Of a DNA stretch of 64,000 nt, positions 17,828 to 26,182 are shown one piece after another. The notes beneath the pieces are model-generated. The model was not told the origin of the DNA, made no database searches, and saw nothing but the letters and a program-made list of their open reading frames with translations. Location: the NCBI RefSeq assembly GCF_021556395.1, contig NZ_JAKGCS010000008.1, positions 174,398-238,397 of the forward strand, given 5' to 3'. The first letter of the stretch is position 1. Each line of letters starts with the position of its first letter. The stretch is from Acuticoccus kalidii. Lineage in GTDB: Bacteria > Pseudomonadota > Alphaproteobacteria > Rhizobiales > Amorphaceae. A program made the position numbers and the translations under genes.

Positions 17828-18844
17828 CTACGCCTCCATCACGCCGCGGCGGCCGAGCAGCCCGCGCGGCCTCGCGAGAAGCACCACGACAGCGACGAGA
17901 TAGATGATGATCTGGTCGATGCCGGGCAGGATCGACTTCACCTCGTTGAGCGAGGCGAAGGATTGCAGGATGCCGAGCAGGAAGCCGGCGAGAACCGCCC
18001 CGCCGAGCGAGCCCATTCCACCCACCACGACGACCACGAAGGACAGGACCAGGAAGTCCATGCCGATATGATAATTCGGCGTCAGGATCGGGGTGTAGAG
18101 GGCGCCGGCGAGACCGGCGACGACCGCGGCGAGGCCGAAGACCACCGTGAAGCGCCGCTGGATGTTGATGCCGAGGAGCTGGACCGTCTCCCGGTCGGCC
18201 ATCCCCGCGCGCACCACCATGCCGTAGGTGGTGAGGTTGAGGAAGGCGAAGACGCCGCCGATGATGAAGAGCGACGAGGCGAGATAGATGAGCCGCCACC
18301 AGGGATAGGTGAGGACGCCCGATAGCCCGAGCATCGCACCGATATCGGCCGAGCCGCGGGCGATCTCGGGCGCCGAAATCGGGATCGGGTTGGCGCCGAA
18401 GCCGGCCTTGATCAGCTCCTGGATGACGATCGCGAGGCCGAAGGTGACGAGGATCTGCTCGGCGTGCGGGCGCTTGTAGAAGAAGCGGATCAGACCGCGC
18501 TCGAACGCGACGCCGATGAGCAGCATCAACGGGATGGTCACGAGGACGGAGAGCGGCACCACCCAGTCGATGATCGCCGCGCCCGTGTCGCCGAACCAGA
18601 GGACGAGATAGGGCTCTTCCTTGTAGGCCTCGAAGAAGGTGATCGATTCGTCGCGCACGCGGACCGAGAGGGTCAGCACCTCCTGGAGGCCGACCGCGCA
18701 GAAGGCGCCCAGCATGAAGAGCGCGCCGTGGGCGAAATTAACGACACCGAGGGTGCCGAATGTGAGGGTCAGGCCAAGGGCGATGAGCGCATAGGCGCCG
18801 CCTTTGTCGAGACCGTTCAGAACCTGAAGAAGGATGGCGTCCAT
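17828..18844 (-). CDS. livH: LivH-type ABC transporter permease
   Basis: The 338-residue permease has eight or so membrane helices and the LivH hallmarks LNGLDKGGAYALIALGLTLTFGTLGVVNFAHGA in its first 45 residues and VVVGGMGSLGGAVLAGFLLG near the end. The start at 18844 is preceded by a GGGAG ribosome site. A 120-bp gap with two strong hairpins separates it from the binding-protein gene upstream, the usual arrangement when the binding protein is made in excess over the membrane parts. Confidence 0.92.
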   Translation of the reverse strand: MDAILLQVLNGLDKGGAYALIALGLTLTFGTLGVVNFAHGALFMLGAFCAVGLQEVLTLSVRVRDESITFFEAYKEEPYLVLWFGDTGAAIIDWVVPLSVLVTIPLMLLIGVAFERGLIRFFYKRPHAEQILVTFGLAIVIQELIKAGFGANPIPISAPEIARGSADIGAMLGLSGVLTYPWWRLIYLASSLFIIGGVFAFLNLTTYGMVVRAGMADRETVQLLGINIQRRFTVVFGLAAVVAGLAGALYTPILTPNYHIGMDFLVLSFVVVVVGGMGSLGGAVLAGFLLGILQSFASLNEVKSILPGIDQIIIYLVAVVVLLARPRGLLGRRGVMEA

Positions 18845-18882
18845 CGCACTCCCCGTCGCGTGCGGCCACAAATCCGCGTTCG

Positions 18883-18902
18883 CCGCGGCCGGAGGGCCGC
18901 GG
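18883..18902 (-). terminator. Intercistronic hairpin between binding-protein and permease genes
   Basis: An 8-bp perfect stem (CCGCGGCC / GGCCGCGG) with a GGAG loop lies in the 120-bp gap; a second GC palindrome occurs at about 18930-18950. There is no T-run. Such hairpins often stabilise the upstream binding-protein message or attenuate read-through into the permease genes. Confidence 0.5.
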
Positions 18903-18964
18903 GCGCATCGCGTCTCGTCGGATACGCGGACCGGCGCGCGCGCCGGCCCGTTATCGGTCGGGTG

Positions 18965-20320
18965 TCAGGCGGCGCAGCCGGCCACTTCGTAGGGGCCGAG
19001 CTCACCGCCGAAAATATCGGCCTTGTAGGTGACCTGGTCGCGCGGGACGACCTTGTAGACCTCGAGAAGGTCGAACTGGGAGCTCGGGTTCTCCTTGCCG
19101 CGCACCACGAGCACGTCCTTGAAGCACTGGTGATCGTCGGCCCGGTAAAGGGTCGGCCCGTTGCCCATGCCGTCGAACTCGAAGCCCTCGAGCGCCTTGA
19201 TCACCTCGGGCGGGTAGAAGGTGCCGGCGGTCTCGGCCGCGTTGGCGTAGAGGAGGGTCTGCACATAACAGGTGTGGGCGGCCTGCGAGGGCGGACGGCC
19301 ATATTCCTGGCCGAACGACTTGGTGAAGGCGGCGGTGCCCTCGTCGGTCAGCTTCCAGTCCCAGTTGGAGGTGCCGAAAATGCCCTTCACCGCCTCGCCG
19401 GCGCCTTCGGCCATCAGCTCCGAATAGAGCGGCACGACGATCTCGAACTGCTTGCCGTTCACCTGCTTGTCGCGCATCCCGAACTGCACGGCCTGGGTGA
19501 GCGAGTTTACCATGTCGTTGCCGTAGTGGTTGAGGATGAGGACGTCGGCGCCCGAGTTCAGGACCGGCGTCAGATATTGCGAGAAGTCGCCGGCGCCGAG
19601 CGGGGTGCGGACGGTCTGCGCCGTCTCCCAGCCGAGGGCTTCGGTGGCGTTCTTGATCGATTCTTCCTGCGTCCAGCCCCAGGTATAATCGGCCGTCAGG
19701 TGATAGGCGCGGCGGTCCTTGCCCATCACTTCGGCGAGCACCGGGCCGAGCGCCTCGCCGGACATGTAGGCGTTGAAGAAGTGGCGGAATCCGTAGCGGC
19801 GCTTGTCCTTGCCCGTCGTGTCGTTCGAGTGGGTGAGGCCGCACATGTAGACGACGCCGATTTCCTGGGCGAGCGACTGCTGGGCGATCGCGACGCCGGA
19901 GGAGGAACCGCCGCCGAACATGATGACGCCGTCCTTCTCGATCATTCGGCGGGCCGAGGCGCGGGCGGCGTCGGACTTCGTCTGCGTGTCGCCGGTCACA
20001 TACTCGACTTTCTTGCCGAGGATGCCGTTCCCCTTGAGGTTCGAGGGCTTCATCGTGTTCAGCATCCCGCCGTCGCCCTCGCCGTTGAGGTGCTTCACGG
20101 CGAGCTGATAGGCGCGCAGCTCGTCAGCGCCCTCGTCGGCATAGGAGCCGGTCTGCGGGACGTTGAAGCCGAGCACGACGCTCGCGCCCTTGGGGGCGTT
20201 ACAGAAATTCGCTTGAGCCCAGGCGCCGCGGGTGAAGAAGGTCGGTACGGCCAGCGTGGCACCGGCGATCGCGGTGCCCTGTAAGAAGCCTCGGCGAGAC
20301 GGACGCTCGAACTTGGTCAT
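18965..20320 (-). CDS. ABC transporter substrate-binding protein (Tat-exported, Liv/urea/amide-type)
   Basis: The 451-residue protein begins with a twin-arginine signal (SRRGFLQGTAIAGATLAVPTF), cut near AWAQ. It continues as a type 1 periplasmic binding protein (VVLGFNVPQTGSYADEGADE, MFGGGSSSGVAIAQQSLAQE, YHLTADYTWGW, MSGEALGPVLAE). Tat export implies folding before secretion. It is the first gene of the livHMGF-type operon. A divergent ScfR-type regulator and a symporter-histidine kinase sit next door, so a short-chain carboxylate or amide substrate is plausible; this is inference from context. A branched-chain amino acid remains possible. Confidence 0.88.
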   Translation of the reverse strand: MTKFERPSRRGFLQGTAIAGATLAVPTFFTRGAWAQANFCNAPKGASVVLGFNVPQTGSYADEGADELRAYQLAVKHLNGEGDGGMLNTMKPSNLKGNGILGKKVEYVTGDTQTKSDAARASARRMIEKDGVIMFGGGSSSGVAIAQQSLAQEIGVVYMCGLTHSNDTTGKDKRRYGFRHFFNAYMSGEALGPVLAEVMGKDRRAYHLTADYTWGWTQEESIKNATEALGWETAQTVRTPLGAGDFSQYLTPVLNSGADVLILNHYGNDMVNSLTQAVQFGMRDKQVNGKQFEIVVPLYSELMAEGAGEAVKGIFGTSNWDWKLTDEGTAAFTKSFGQEYGRPPSQAAHTCYVQTLLYANAAETAGTFYPPEVIKALEGFEFDGMGNGPTLYRADDHQCFKDVLVVRGKENPSSQFDLLEVYKVVPRDQVTYKADIFGGELGPYEVAGCAA

Positions 20321-20460
20321 TGAAAAGTCCTCCCTTGGCTGAAGCTCTTGGCGTGGCTCCAATGCCTTATTTACGTCTAATTCAGCCTGTCTCGGCGTCA
20401 CAAGGCAGAGGTTTGCGGTTGTCAAACATTTGTAAAAATCTGCTTCTGGGTGGGCGAAGA

Positions 20461-20677
20461 CTGTAAACTCAATCACAAGGCGGTGACGCGTCCAGAATTA
20501 AGGCGCCGATCATTTTAGATGGGGCGAAAATGCCGGGGTACGGCGGTCGATTGGCGGACCTGAGGAGCGCCGTGTCAGAAAAAAGTATCCCCGACGCCTC
20601 GATTTGTTTCGCGTTTGGGCTTGCAAAGCGCTGTAAACTCGACACGCTAAGTGCACGGCACCTGTAAACGCGACAAC
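20461..20677. promoter_or_regulatory. Three CTGTAAAC repeats in the divergent promoter region
   Basis: The 393-bp gap between the binding-protein gene and the ScfR-like gene holds no gene. Three 16-base direct repeats of consensus CTGTAAACTCRAYAC start at 20461, 20631 and 20662. The last two are 31 bp apart (three helical turns); the first lies 170 bp away, nearer the transporter gene. Their placement suggests operators for the adjacent regulator, with room for looping between the two promoters. A related TTTGTAAAA lies at about 20430. Confidence 0.6.
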
Positions 20678-20713
20678 AAGAACGGGGCCGTTGAGGAAAC
20701 GGGCGAGGACGAT

Positions 20714-22114
20714 ATGACGACGGCGCAGCGCGTTCCGATCGGTGATCGGATTCGCACGCAACGCAGAACCGCCGGTGTGACGCAGCGCGATCTCGCGTCC
20801 GCCGTCGGCGTGTCGTCGGCCTATCTGTCGTTGATCGAGAGCGACAAGCGGCAGATCGGCGGACGCCTTCTCAACCGCATCGCCGAGCGGCTCGGCGTCC
20901 CGGCCGACGCCTTCACCGCCGTCAGCGACGATCGCCTCGCCGCCGATCTCGCCGAGGTCTCGCGGACGCTGCCGGACGGCTCTCCCGGCAACGCGGCCGG
21001 CCTCGTCGCCTATTCCCCGGACTGGGCGAGCGTCGTTCTCGAACTTCATGCCCGCGCGCTCACCGCGGAGGCGCGCGCCTTCCGACTCGCCGATCGGTTC
21101 GCCCGCGACCCGCAATGGATCTCCTTCGCGCACGATATTCTGAGCCGGATCACCTCGATCCGCGCCGCGTCCGAGATCCTGTCCGACTTCGACACGATGG
21201 AGGACGCGCACCGCCGCCGCTTCACCGAGACGCTCGCCTCCGAGAGTGCACGCCTCAGCGACGTCGCGCGCGAGATGATCAAGGCGCTCCAATCCGGCAC
21301 CGCGGTCGATGCCGCGGGCGCGGACGTGCGCGAGGTCGACGCCTTCCTTCAGGACCGCAACAACTATTTCCACGCGATCGAGATGGCCGTCGAGGCGCTC
21401 GACGCGCCGCCCTTCGCGCAGACCGATCCGAGCGGCCGTTTCGCCGCCGCGTACGCCCTGATGGTGGAGGAACTCGGCGCGGTCGTAGAGGCCGAGCTCG
21501 GACGGCACCAGTTCCGCACCGAAGGCGCCGAGCGGCGCGCACGGGGGGCGCTCACGCGCTATGCGGCGGGGGCCTATCTCATGCCCTACGAGGCCTTCCA
21601 CGACGCCGCCGTGGCGCTGCGCTATGATGTCGACGAGCTCGCCGCCCGCTTCGGCGCGAGCTTCGAGCAGATCGCCCATCGCCTCGCGACCTTGCGCCGG
21701 CCGGAGGCGGAGGGGGTGCCGTTCGCCTTTCTCCGGGTCGATCCGGCGGGCACGGTGTCGAAGCGCCTGTCGACGCCGACGCTGCGTCTGCCGCTGTTCG
21801 GTGCCTGCCCGCTCTGGGCCATCTACGAGGCATTCGGCCAGCCGGGGCGCACCATCGCCCAGCTCGCCGACCTCGAGGGTGAGCATTTCCTCTTCATCGC
21901 CCGCGCCGTCGAAAAGGCGCCGCGCCGCCAGGCCCAGCCGCCGACGCGCTTTGCGGTGATGCTCGGCGTCGACGCCGCCCACGCCGATGCGATCGTCTAT
22001 GGCGACGCGTTCGCCTCCGGGCGGGAAAGCCTCATCACCCGCGCCGGCTACGAGTGCCTTTCCTGCAAGCGTCCGGGCTGTGGTCAGCGCGCCCATGGCG
22101 GACGGGAGGATTAG
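20714..22114 (+). CDS. XRE-family ScfR-like short-chain acyl transcriptional regulator with HisKA-like module
   Basis: The 466-residue protein has an N-terminal XRE helix-turn-helix (IRTQRRTAGVTQRDLASAVG, SSAYLSLIESDKRQIGG). At residues 132-190 a segment (FAHDILSRITSIRAASEIL, then RRRFTETLASESARLSDVA) closely resembles a histidine-kinase dimerisation helix pair, with His140 at the usual place. The centre is an IrrE/ImmA-like region with degenerate peptidase residues. The end is a DUF2083-type domain and a Cys cluster (C-x2-C-x4-C in ECLSCKRPGCG) that may bind metal. ScfR/RamB/PrpC-regulator relatives respond to short-chain acyl-CoA. It probably controls the divergent transporter and the downstream two-component genes. 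ATG 20714 follows a GAGGA site. Confidence 0.85.
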   Translation: MTTAQRVPIGDRIRTQRRTAGVTQRDLASAVGVSSAYLSLIESDKRQIGGRLLNRIAERLGVPADAFTAVSDDRLAADLAEVSRTLPDGSPGNAAGLVAYSPDWASVVLELHARALTAEARAFRLADRFARDPQWISFAHDILSRITSIRAASEILSDFDTMEDAHRRRFTETLASESARLSDVAREMIKALQSGTAVDAAGADVREVDAFLQDRNNYFHAIEMAVEALDAPPFAQTDPSGRFAAAYALMVEELGAVVEAELGRHQFRTEGAERRARGALTRYAAGAYLMPYEAFHDAAVALRYDVDELAARFGASFEQIAHRLATLRRPEAEGVPFAFLRVDPAGTVSKRLSTPTLRLPLFGACPLWAIYEAFGQPGRTIAQLADLEGEHFLFIARAVEKAPRRQAQPPTRFAVMLGVDAAHADAIVYGDAFASGRESLITRAGYECLSCKRPGCGQRAHGGRED

Positions 22115-22117
22115 GCG

Positions 22118-22474
22118 ATGACGCGGGTTTTGATCGTCGAGGACGAGCCGCACATCGCCGAGGCGCTCGTCTACCTGCTGGAGCGGGAGGGGATCACGGC
22201 GAAGGTGATCGCGAACGGCGAGGAGGCGATGACGGCGGTCGGCGATTACGACCTCATCGTGCTCGATATCATGCTGCCCGGTCGCTCCGGTTTCGACGTC
22301 GCCGAGGCTGTCCGGGGGCTCGCGGTGCGGCCGAAGACGTGCGTTCTCACCGCGAAGGGACAGGCCGCCGACCGGGCCCGCATGGAAGCGCTCGGCGTCG
22401 ACGCGTTCGTGACGAAGCCCTTCTCCAATCGTGCGCTCATGGAGACCGTGCGCACGCTGCTCGCCGAGGCGTGA
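22118..22474 (+). CDS. Single-domain response regulator
   Basis: The 118-residue protein is a receiver domain only: acidic pair in VEDEP, phosphoacceptor Asp50 in IVLDIMLPG, VLTAKG and the Lys in TKPFS. There is no DNA-binding or enzymatic output domain, so it must act through a partner protein or as part of a phosphorelay. It starts four bases after the ScfR-like gene and ends inside the GTG start of the next gene (GTGA). It is probably phosphorylated by the symporter-histidine kinase encoded at 22704. Confidence 0.92.
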   Translation: MTRVLIVEDEPHIAEALVYLLEREGITAKVIANGEEAMTAVGDYDLIVLDIMLPGRSGFDVAEAVRGLAVRPKTCVLTAKGQAADRARMEALGVDAFVTKPFSNRALMETVRTLLAEA

Positions 22475-22704
22475 AGCGCGAGGAGCCTCCGCGCGCGCCG
22501 CCGGAGCCGATCGCCCCGGAACGGACGGACCTGCGCACCATCGTCGCCGTCGGCGGGCCGCTGCTCTTCACGCCGACGGCCCTTGCGCTCGCCCAGCGCG
22601 AATGGACGGTCTTCGGCGTTCCCTCGCTCGTCATCTACGTGTTCGCCGCCTGGCTTCTCGGGATCCTCCTGACGCGCCTTCTCAATCGCGGGATGCGGGA
22701 CTGA
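22471..22704 (+). CDS. Small membrane protein between receiver and symporter-kinase genes
   Basis: The 77-residue protein has a proline-rich N-terminal tail and two hydrophobic segments (TIVAVGGPLLFTPTALALA and VFGVPSLVIYVFAAWLLGILL) ending in basic residues. It starts at a GTG in a GTGA overlap with the receiver gene and ends in a TGATG overlap with the kinase gene, so it is almost certainly translated. Solute-sodium symporters such as acetate permease often have a small two-helix partner (DUF485/DUF4212 type) encoded just before them. This gene occupies that place before a symporter fused to a kinase. No sequence family is recognised. Confidence 0.75.
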   Translation: MKREEPPRAPPEPIAPERTDLRTIVAVGGPLLFTPTALALAQREWTVFGVPSLVIYVFAAWLLGILLTRLLNRGMRD

Positions 22705-25337
22705 TGCTCGCTTCGCCCCTCGTCCTCGCGGTCGGAGGCTCCTACCTCGCGCTCCTCTTCGTCATCGCCTTCGCGACCGACAGGCTCGCGGCGGCGGGGC
22801 GCGGCGTCGGGCTCTTCTCGCCCGTCGTCTACACCCTGTCGCTCGCCGTCTACTGCACCTCGTGGACCTTCTATGGCGCGGTCGGAACGGCAGTGCGCTC
22901 GGGGCTCGAATTCGTCACGATCTATATCGGGCCGACCCTCGTCCTGATGGCCTGGTGGGTCTTCCTGCCGAAGCTCGTGCGGATCGCGAAGGCGCAGCGC
23001 ATCACCTCGATCGCCGACTTCCTCTCTGCCCGCTACGGCAAGAGCCGCCCCGTTGCGGTGCTCGTCACATTGATCGCGATTGCCTCGATCACGCCATATA
23101 TCGCGCTCCAACTCCTCGCCATCTCGCGCTCTTTCTCGGCGCTGGTCGGGGAGGGGGCGGACGGGGCCGATACCGGCTTCTGGGTGGCGGTCGCGATGTG
23201 CTTCTTCGTCTGCCTGTTCGGCACGCGCCGGCTGAACGCCGACGAGAGCCAACCCGGCATCGTCGCGGCGATCGCCTTCGAATCGGTGGTGAAGCTCGCC
23301 GCCTTGCTCGCGATCAGCCTCTTCGCGGTCCTCCTCATTCGGAGCGGCCCGGCGGAGGGGGCGGCGTTCGCCGATTGGCACGAGGCGATGCGCAACGTCG
23401 CCGCGATGCCGGCCGAGCGCAGCGTGCGGTGGGTGATCCTGTCCACCCTTTCGGCGATCGCGATCGTGTGCCTGCCGCGCCAGTTCCAGGTGACGGTGGT
23501 CGAAAATCGCGACGAGCGGCATCTCGCGGCGGCGTCGTGGCTCTTTCCGCTCTACCTTTTCCTGATCACGCTCGCGGTGCTGCCGATTGCGGCGGCCGGC
23601 CTCACCCATCTGCCGGCCGGAGCCGAGCCGGACCTCTTCGTCCTCACCGTACCACTCGCCGAAGGGGTGAGCGCGCTCGCGCTCGTCGCCTTCATCGGCG
23701 GACTGTCGGCCGCGACGTCGATGGTGATCGTCGCGTCGTTGGCGCTCGCGGTGATGATCTCCAACCATCTCGTCGCGCCGGAGCTCGCCGATCGGCCATC
23801 GCGCGAGGCGACGGGGCTCACCGCCGCCGTCCTCTTCACGCGGCGCGTCGCGATCGTCGTCATCCTGACGCTCGGCTATCTCTATAGCCGCGCCTCTGGG
23901 GCGGACAACGGGCTCGCCTCGATCGGGTTGATCGCCTTTGCCGGGGTCGCCCAATTCGCGCCGGCGCTCTTCGGTGGGCTGTTCTGGCGGCGGGCGAACC
24001 GGTTCGGGGCGACGGCCGGCCTCGTCGCGGGCGCGGCGGTGTGGATCGTCACGCTGCTTTTGCCGAGTTTCGGGGCGGGGGACGGGTTCGTCCTCGTCTT
24101 GCGCGAGCTCGTCCTCACCGAGCGGATGGCGTCGGGGCCGGGCGCGGTCGATCCGCTGGTGTTCGGCGTAACCTTGTCTCTCGCGCTCAACACCGCGCTC
24201 TACGTCGCCGTCTCGCTCGCGACCGAGGGGGCGGCGATCGACCAACTTCAGGCGACCTTGTTCGTCGACGCGCTCCATCGCGGCGGCCCGGAGCCCACCT
24301 TGCGCCGTTCCGTGAGCCGGCGCGATCTCTACCGCCTCACCCAGCGCATTCTGGGCCCGGCGCGCGCCCATGCGATGTTCGCCGAGGAGGGCGGCACGAC
24401 CGACCATCAGGCGCTCGACAGCGCCTTCGTCTCGCACGTCGAGCGCGAGATCGGCTATGCCGTCGGCGCCGCCTCGGCGCACACCATGGTGACCCGCGTC
24501 GCAACGGGCGAGCCGCTCAGCGTCGACGCGGCGATCACCCTCTTGCGCGAGACGCAGGACGCGATCGAGGCGGCGCGCCATCTCGGCGTGCGCTCCGTCG
24601 AGCTCGAGCGCACCGCCGCCGAATTGCGCACGGCGAACGCGACGCTCACCGAATTGTTGCAGGAAAAGGACGATTTTCTGAGCCGCGTCAGCCACGAGAT
24701 GCGCACGCCGCTGACGGCCGTACGCGCCTTTGCGGAGCTCCTGCGCGACGGCCCGGCCGACGCGGACCGCTCGGCCCGCTTCATCGAGATCATTTTCACC
24801 GAATCGGAGCGGCTCACCCGCCTGCTCGACGATATTCTCGACCTGTCACGGCTCGAAGCCGGAATTGCGCCGATCACCGTCAAGCGCGTCGACGCGGCGT
24901 CGATCGTCGCCGCATCCGCCGCGGCGATGGAGGGGTTTGCCGAGCGCAACGGCGTGACGATCAAGATCGACGCGCCGGCGCCGGTCCATGTGGCGGCGGA
25001 CGGCGACCGGCTGAAGCAGGTGCTCGTCAACCTCATTTCGAACGCGGTGAAATTCCACGGCGATCCGCCGGAGGTGACGGTCGCCGTGGCGGCGGAGGAG
25101 GGGGCGGCGGTGCTGCGCGTCTCCGATCACGGGGCGGGTGTGCCGGACGGCCTCCGCCCGCGCCTCTTCACGAAGTTCGGCGCCGCCTGGGGCGCGAACA
25201 CGCGGAACGGGGCGGGGCTCGGCCTTGCGATCTCACGGCAGATCATGGTCCGTCTCGGCGGCGATTTGAAGCTGGAGCGCAGCGGGCCGCGCGGCTCCAC
25301 CTTTACCGCCGTGCTCCCGCTCGACCGCACGGGTTGA
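22704..25337 (+). CDS. Solute:sodium symporter-histidine kinase hybrid (CrbS/MctS-like sensor)
   Basis: The 877-residue protein has an N-terminal SLC5 sodium symporter module with about thirteen membrane helices (residues 1-500: CTSWTFYGAVGTAVRSG, ITSIADFLSARYGKS, PRQFQVTVVENRDERHL, GLSAATSMVIVASLALAVMI). A linker, a short coiled coil and a kinase core follow: H-box DFLSRVSHEMRTPLTAV with His664, N-box NLISNAVKFH, and G-boxes DHGAGVP and NGAGLGL. CrbS/MctS-type sensors control acetate or monocarboxylate use and may sense transport through the symporter. There is no fused receiver; the partner is the lone receiver encoded upstream. The start overlaps the previous stop by one base. Confidence 0.92.
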   Translation: MLASPLVLAVGGSYLALLFVIAFATDRLAAAGRGVGLFSPVVYTLSLAVYCTSWTFYGAVGTAVRSGLEFVTIYIGPTLVLMAWWVFLPKLVRIAKAQRITSIADFLSARYGKSRPVAVLVTLIAIASITPYIALQLLAISRSFSALVGEGADGADTGFWVAVAMCFFVCLFGTRRLNADESQPGIVAAIAFESVVKLAALLAISLFAVLLIRSGPAEGAAFADWHEAMRNVAAMPAERSVRWVILSTLSAIAIVCLPRQFQVTVVENRDERHLAAASWLFPLYLFLITLAVLPIAAAGLTHLPAGAEPDLFVLTVPLAEGVSALALVAFIGGLSAATSMVIVASLALAVMISNHLVAPELADRPSREATGLTAAVLFTRRVAIVVILTLGYLYSRASGADNGLASIGLIAFAGVAQFAPALFGGLFWRRANRFGATAGLVAGAAVWIVTLLLPSFGAGDGFVLVLRELVLTERMASGPGAVDPLVFGVTLSLALNTALYVAVSLATEGAAIDQLQATLFVDALHRGGPEPTLRRSVSRRDLYRLTQRILGPARAHAMFAEEGGTTDHQALDSAFVSHVEREIGYAVGAASAHTMVTRVATGEPLSVDAAITLLRETQDAIEAARHLGVRSVELERTAAELRTANATLTELLQEKDDFLSRVSHEMRTPLTAVRAFAELLRDGPADADRSARFIEIIFTESERLTRLLDDILDLSRLEAGIAPITVKRVDAASIVAASAAAMEGFAERNGVTIKIDAPAPVHVAADGDRLKQVLVNLISNAVKFHGDPPEVTVAVAAEEGAAVLRVSDHGAGVPDGLRPRLFTKFGAAWGANTRNGAGLGLAISRQIMVRLGGDLKLERSGPRGSTFTAVLPLDRTG

Positions 25338-25351
25338 GCGGGCGCGGCGCG

Positions 25352-26044
25352 TCAGGCCGCGCTCACCTCATCCACGAAGAGGGACAGGATCGCCGCGCCG
25401 ACATCCTCGCCGGGGGCGAGCAGGCGCTCCGGCGCGAGCTCGGTCATCGGCACGTCCGAATAACCGTAGGTGAGGCCGACCATCGGAATGCCGGCCGCGG
25501 CGGCTGTCTCCCGATCGATGCGGCTGTCGCCGACATAGACGCAGCGATCCTTGTCGCCGCCGGCGAGCGCGATCGTCTGGAGGAGGTGGGCGGGGTCGGG
25601 TTTTTTCACCGCGAACGTATCGCCGCCGGTGACGACGACGAATCGCGGGGAGAGGCCGAGCGCGTCGAGAAGCTGGCGGGCGAGCCCTTCGGCCTTGTTG
25701 GTGCAGACCGCGAGCGCGACATTTTCGACCGTCAGACGGTCGAGCGCGGCGAGGAGCTCCGGGAAGGGGCGGCTCAATTTATCGATCCGGCTCGCATAGT
25801 GGGTGAGGAACTCCTCGTGCGCGCGGTCGAGTTCGTCGGCACCGAGCGTCACCCCGTTGATGCGGAGGGCGCCTTCGATCATCGCGCGGGCGCCCATTCC
25901 GATTTCATAGCGCAGCCGCGCGGGATCGACGGTCGCGATGCCGCGTGCGGCGAGCACGACGTTGCAGGTGTCGACGAGGTCGGGCGCCGTATCGACGAGC
26001 GTTCCGTCGAGGTCGAACACGGCCAATCTATCCACTGTCATCAT
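25352..26044 (-). CDS. gph: Phosphoglycolate phosphatase (HAD family)
   Basis: The 230-residue HAD phosphatase has the nucleophile motif DLDGTLVDT (first Asp near residue 11), motif II in VAVCTNKAEG, the Lys in VKKPDP and motif IV in CVYVGDSRIDRE. The cap helices LVDTCNVVLAARG and MGARAMIEGAL resemble Gph, which clears 2-phosphoglycolate produced by DNA repair or oxygenation. The gene may start at either of two consecutive ATGs (26044 or 26041). It is convergent with the kinase gene and divergent from the DUF2059 gene. A different small phosphoester substrate is possible. Confidence 0.88.
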   Translation of the reverse strand: MMTVDRLAVFDLDGTLVDTAPDLVDTCNVVLAARGIATVDPARLRYEIGMGARAMIEGALRINGVTLGADELDRAHEEFLTHYASRIDKLSRPFPELLAALDRLTVENVALAVCTNKAEGLARQLLDALGLSPRFVVVTGGDTFAVKKPDPAHLLQTIALAGGDKDRCVYVGDSRIDRETAAAAGIPMVGLTYGYSDVPMTELAPERLLAPGEDVGAAILSLFVDEVSAA

Positions 26045-26182
26045 GTCTCGTGCGCTGATCGGGGGAGGCGAGAGGGGGGCATAGCGCACCCTTTGGGGGG
26101 TGGCCAGCCGCCAGACCTTGCAAGTTGCGGCGCGAATTGCTTCAAGCCGACGATGCAATGCTGCCTGTTTAGGGATGCCCCG

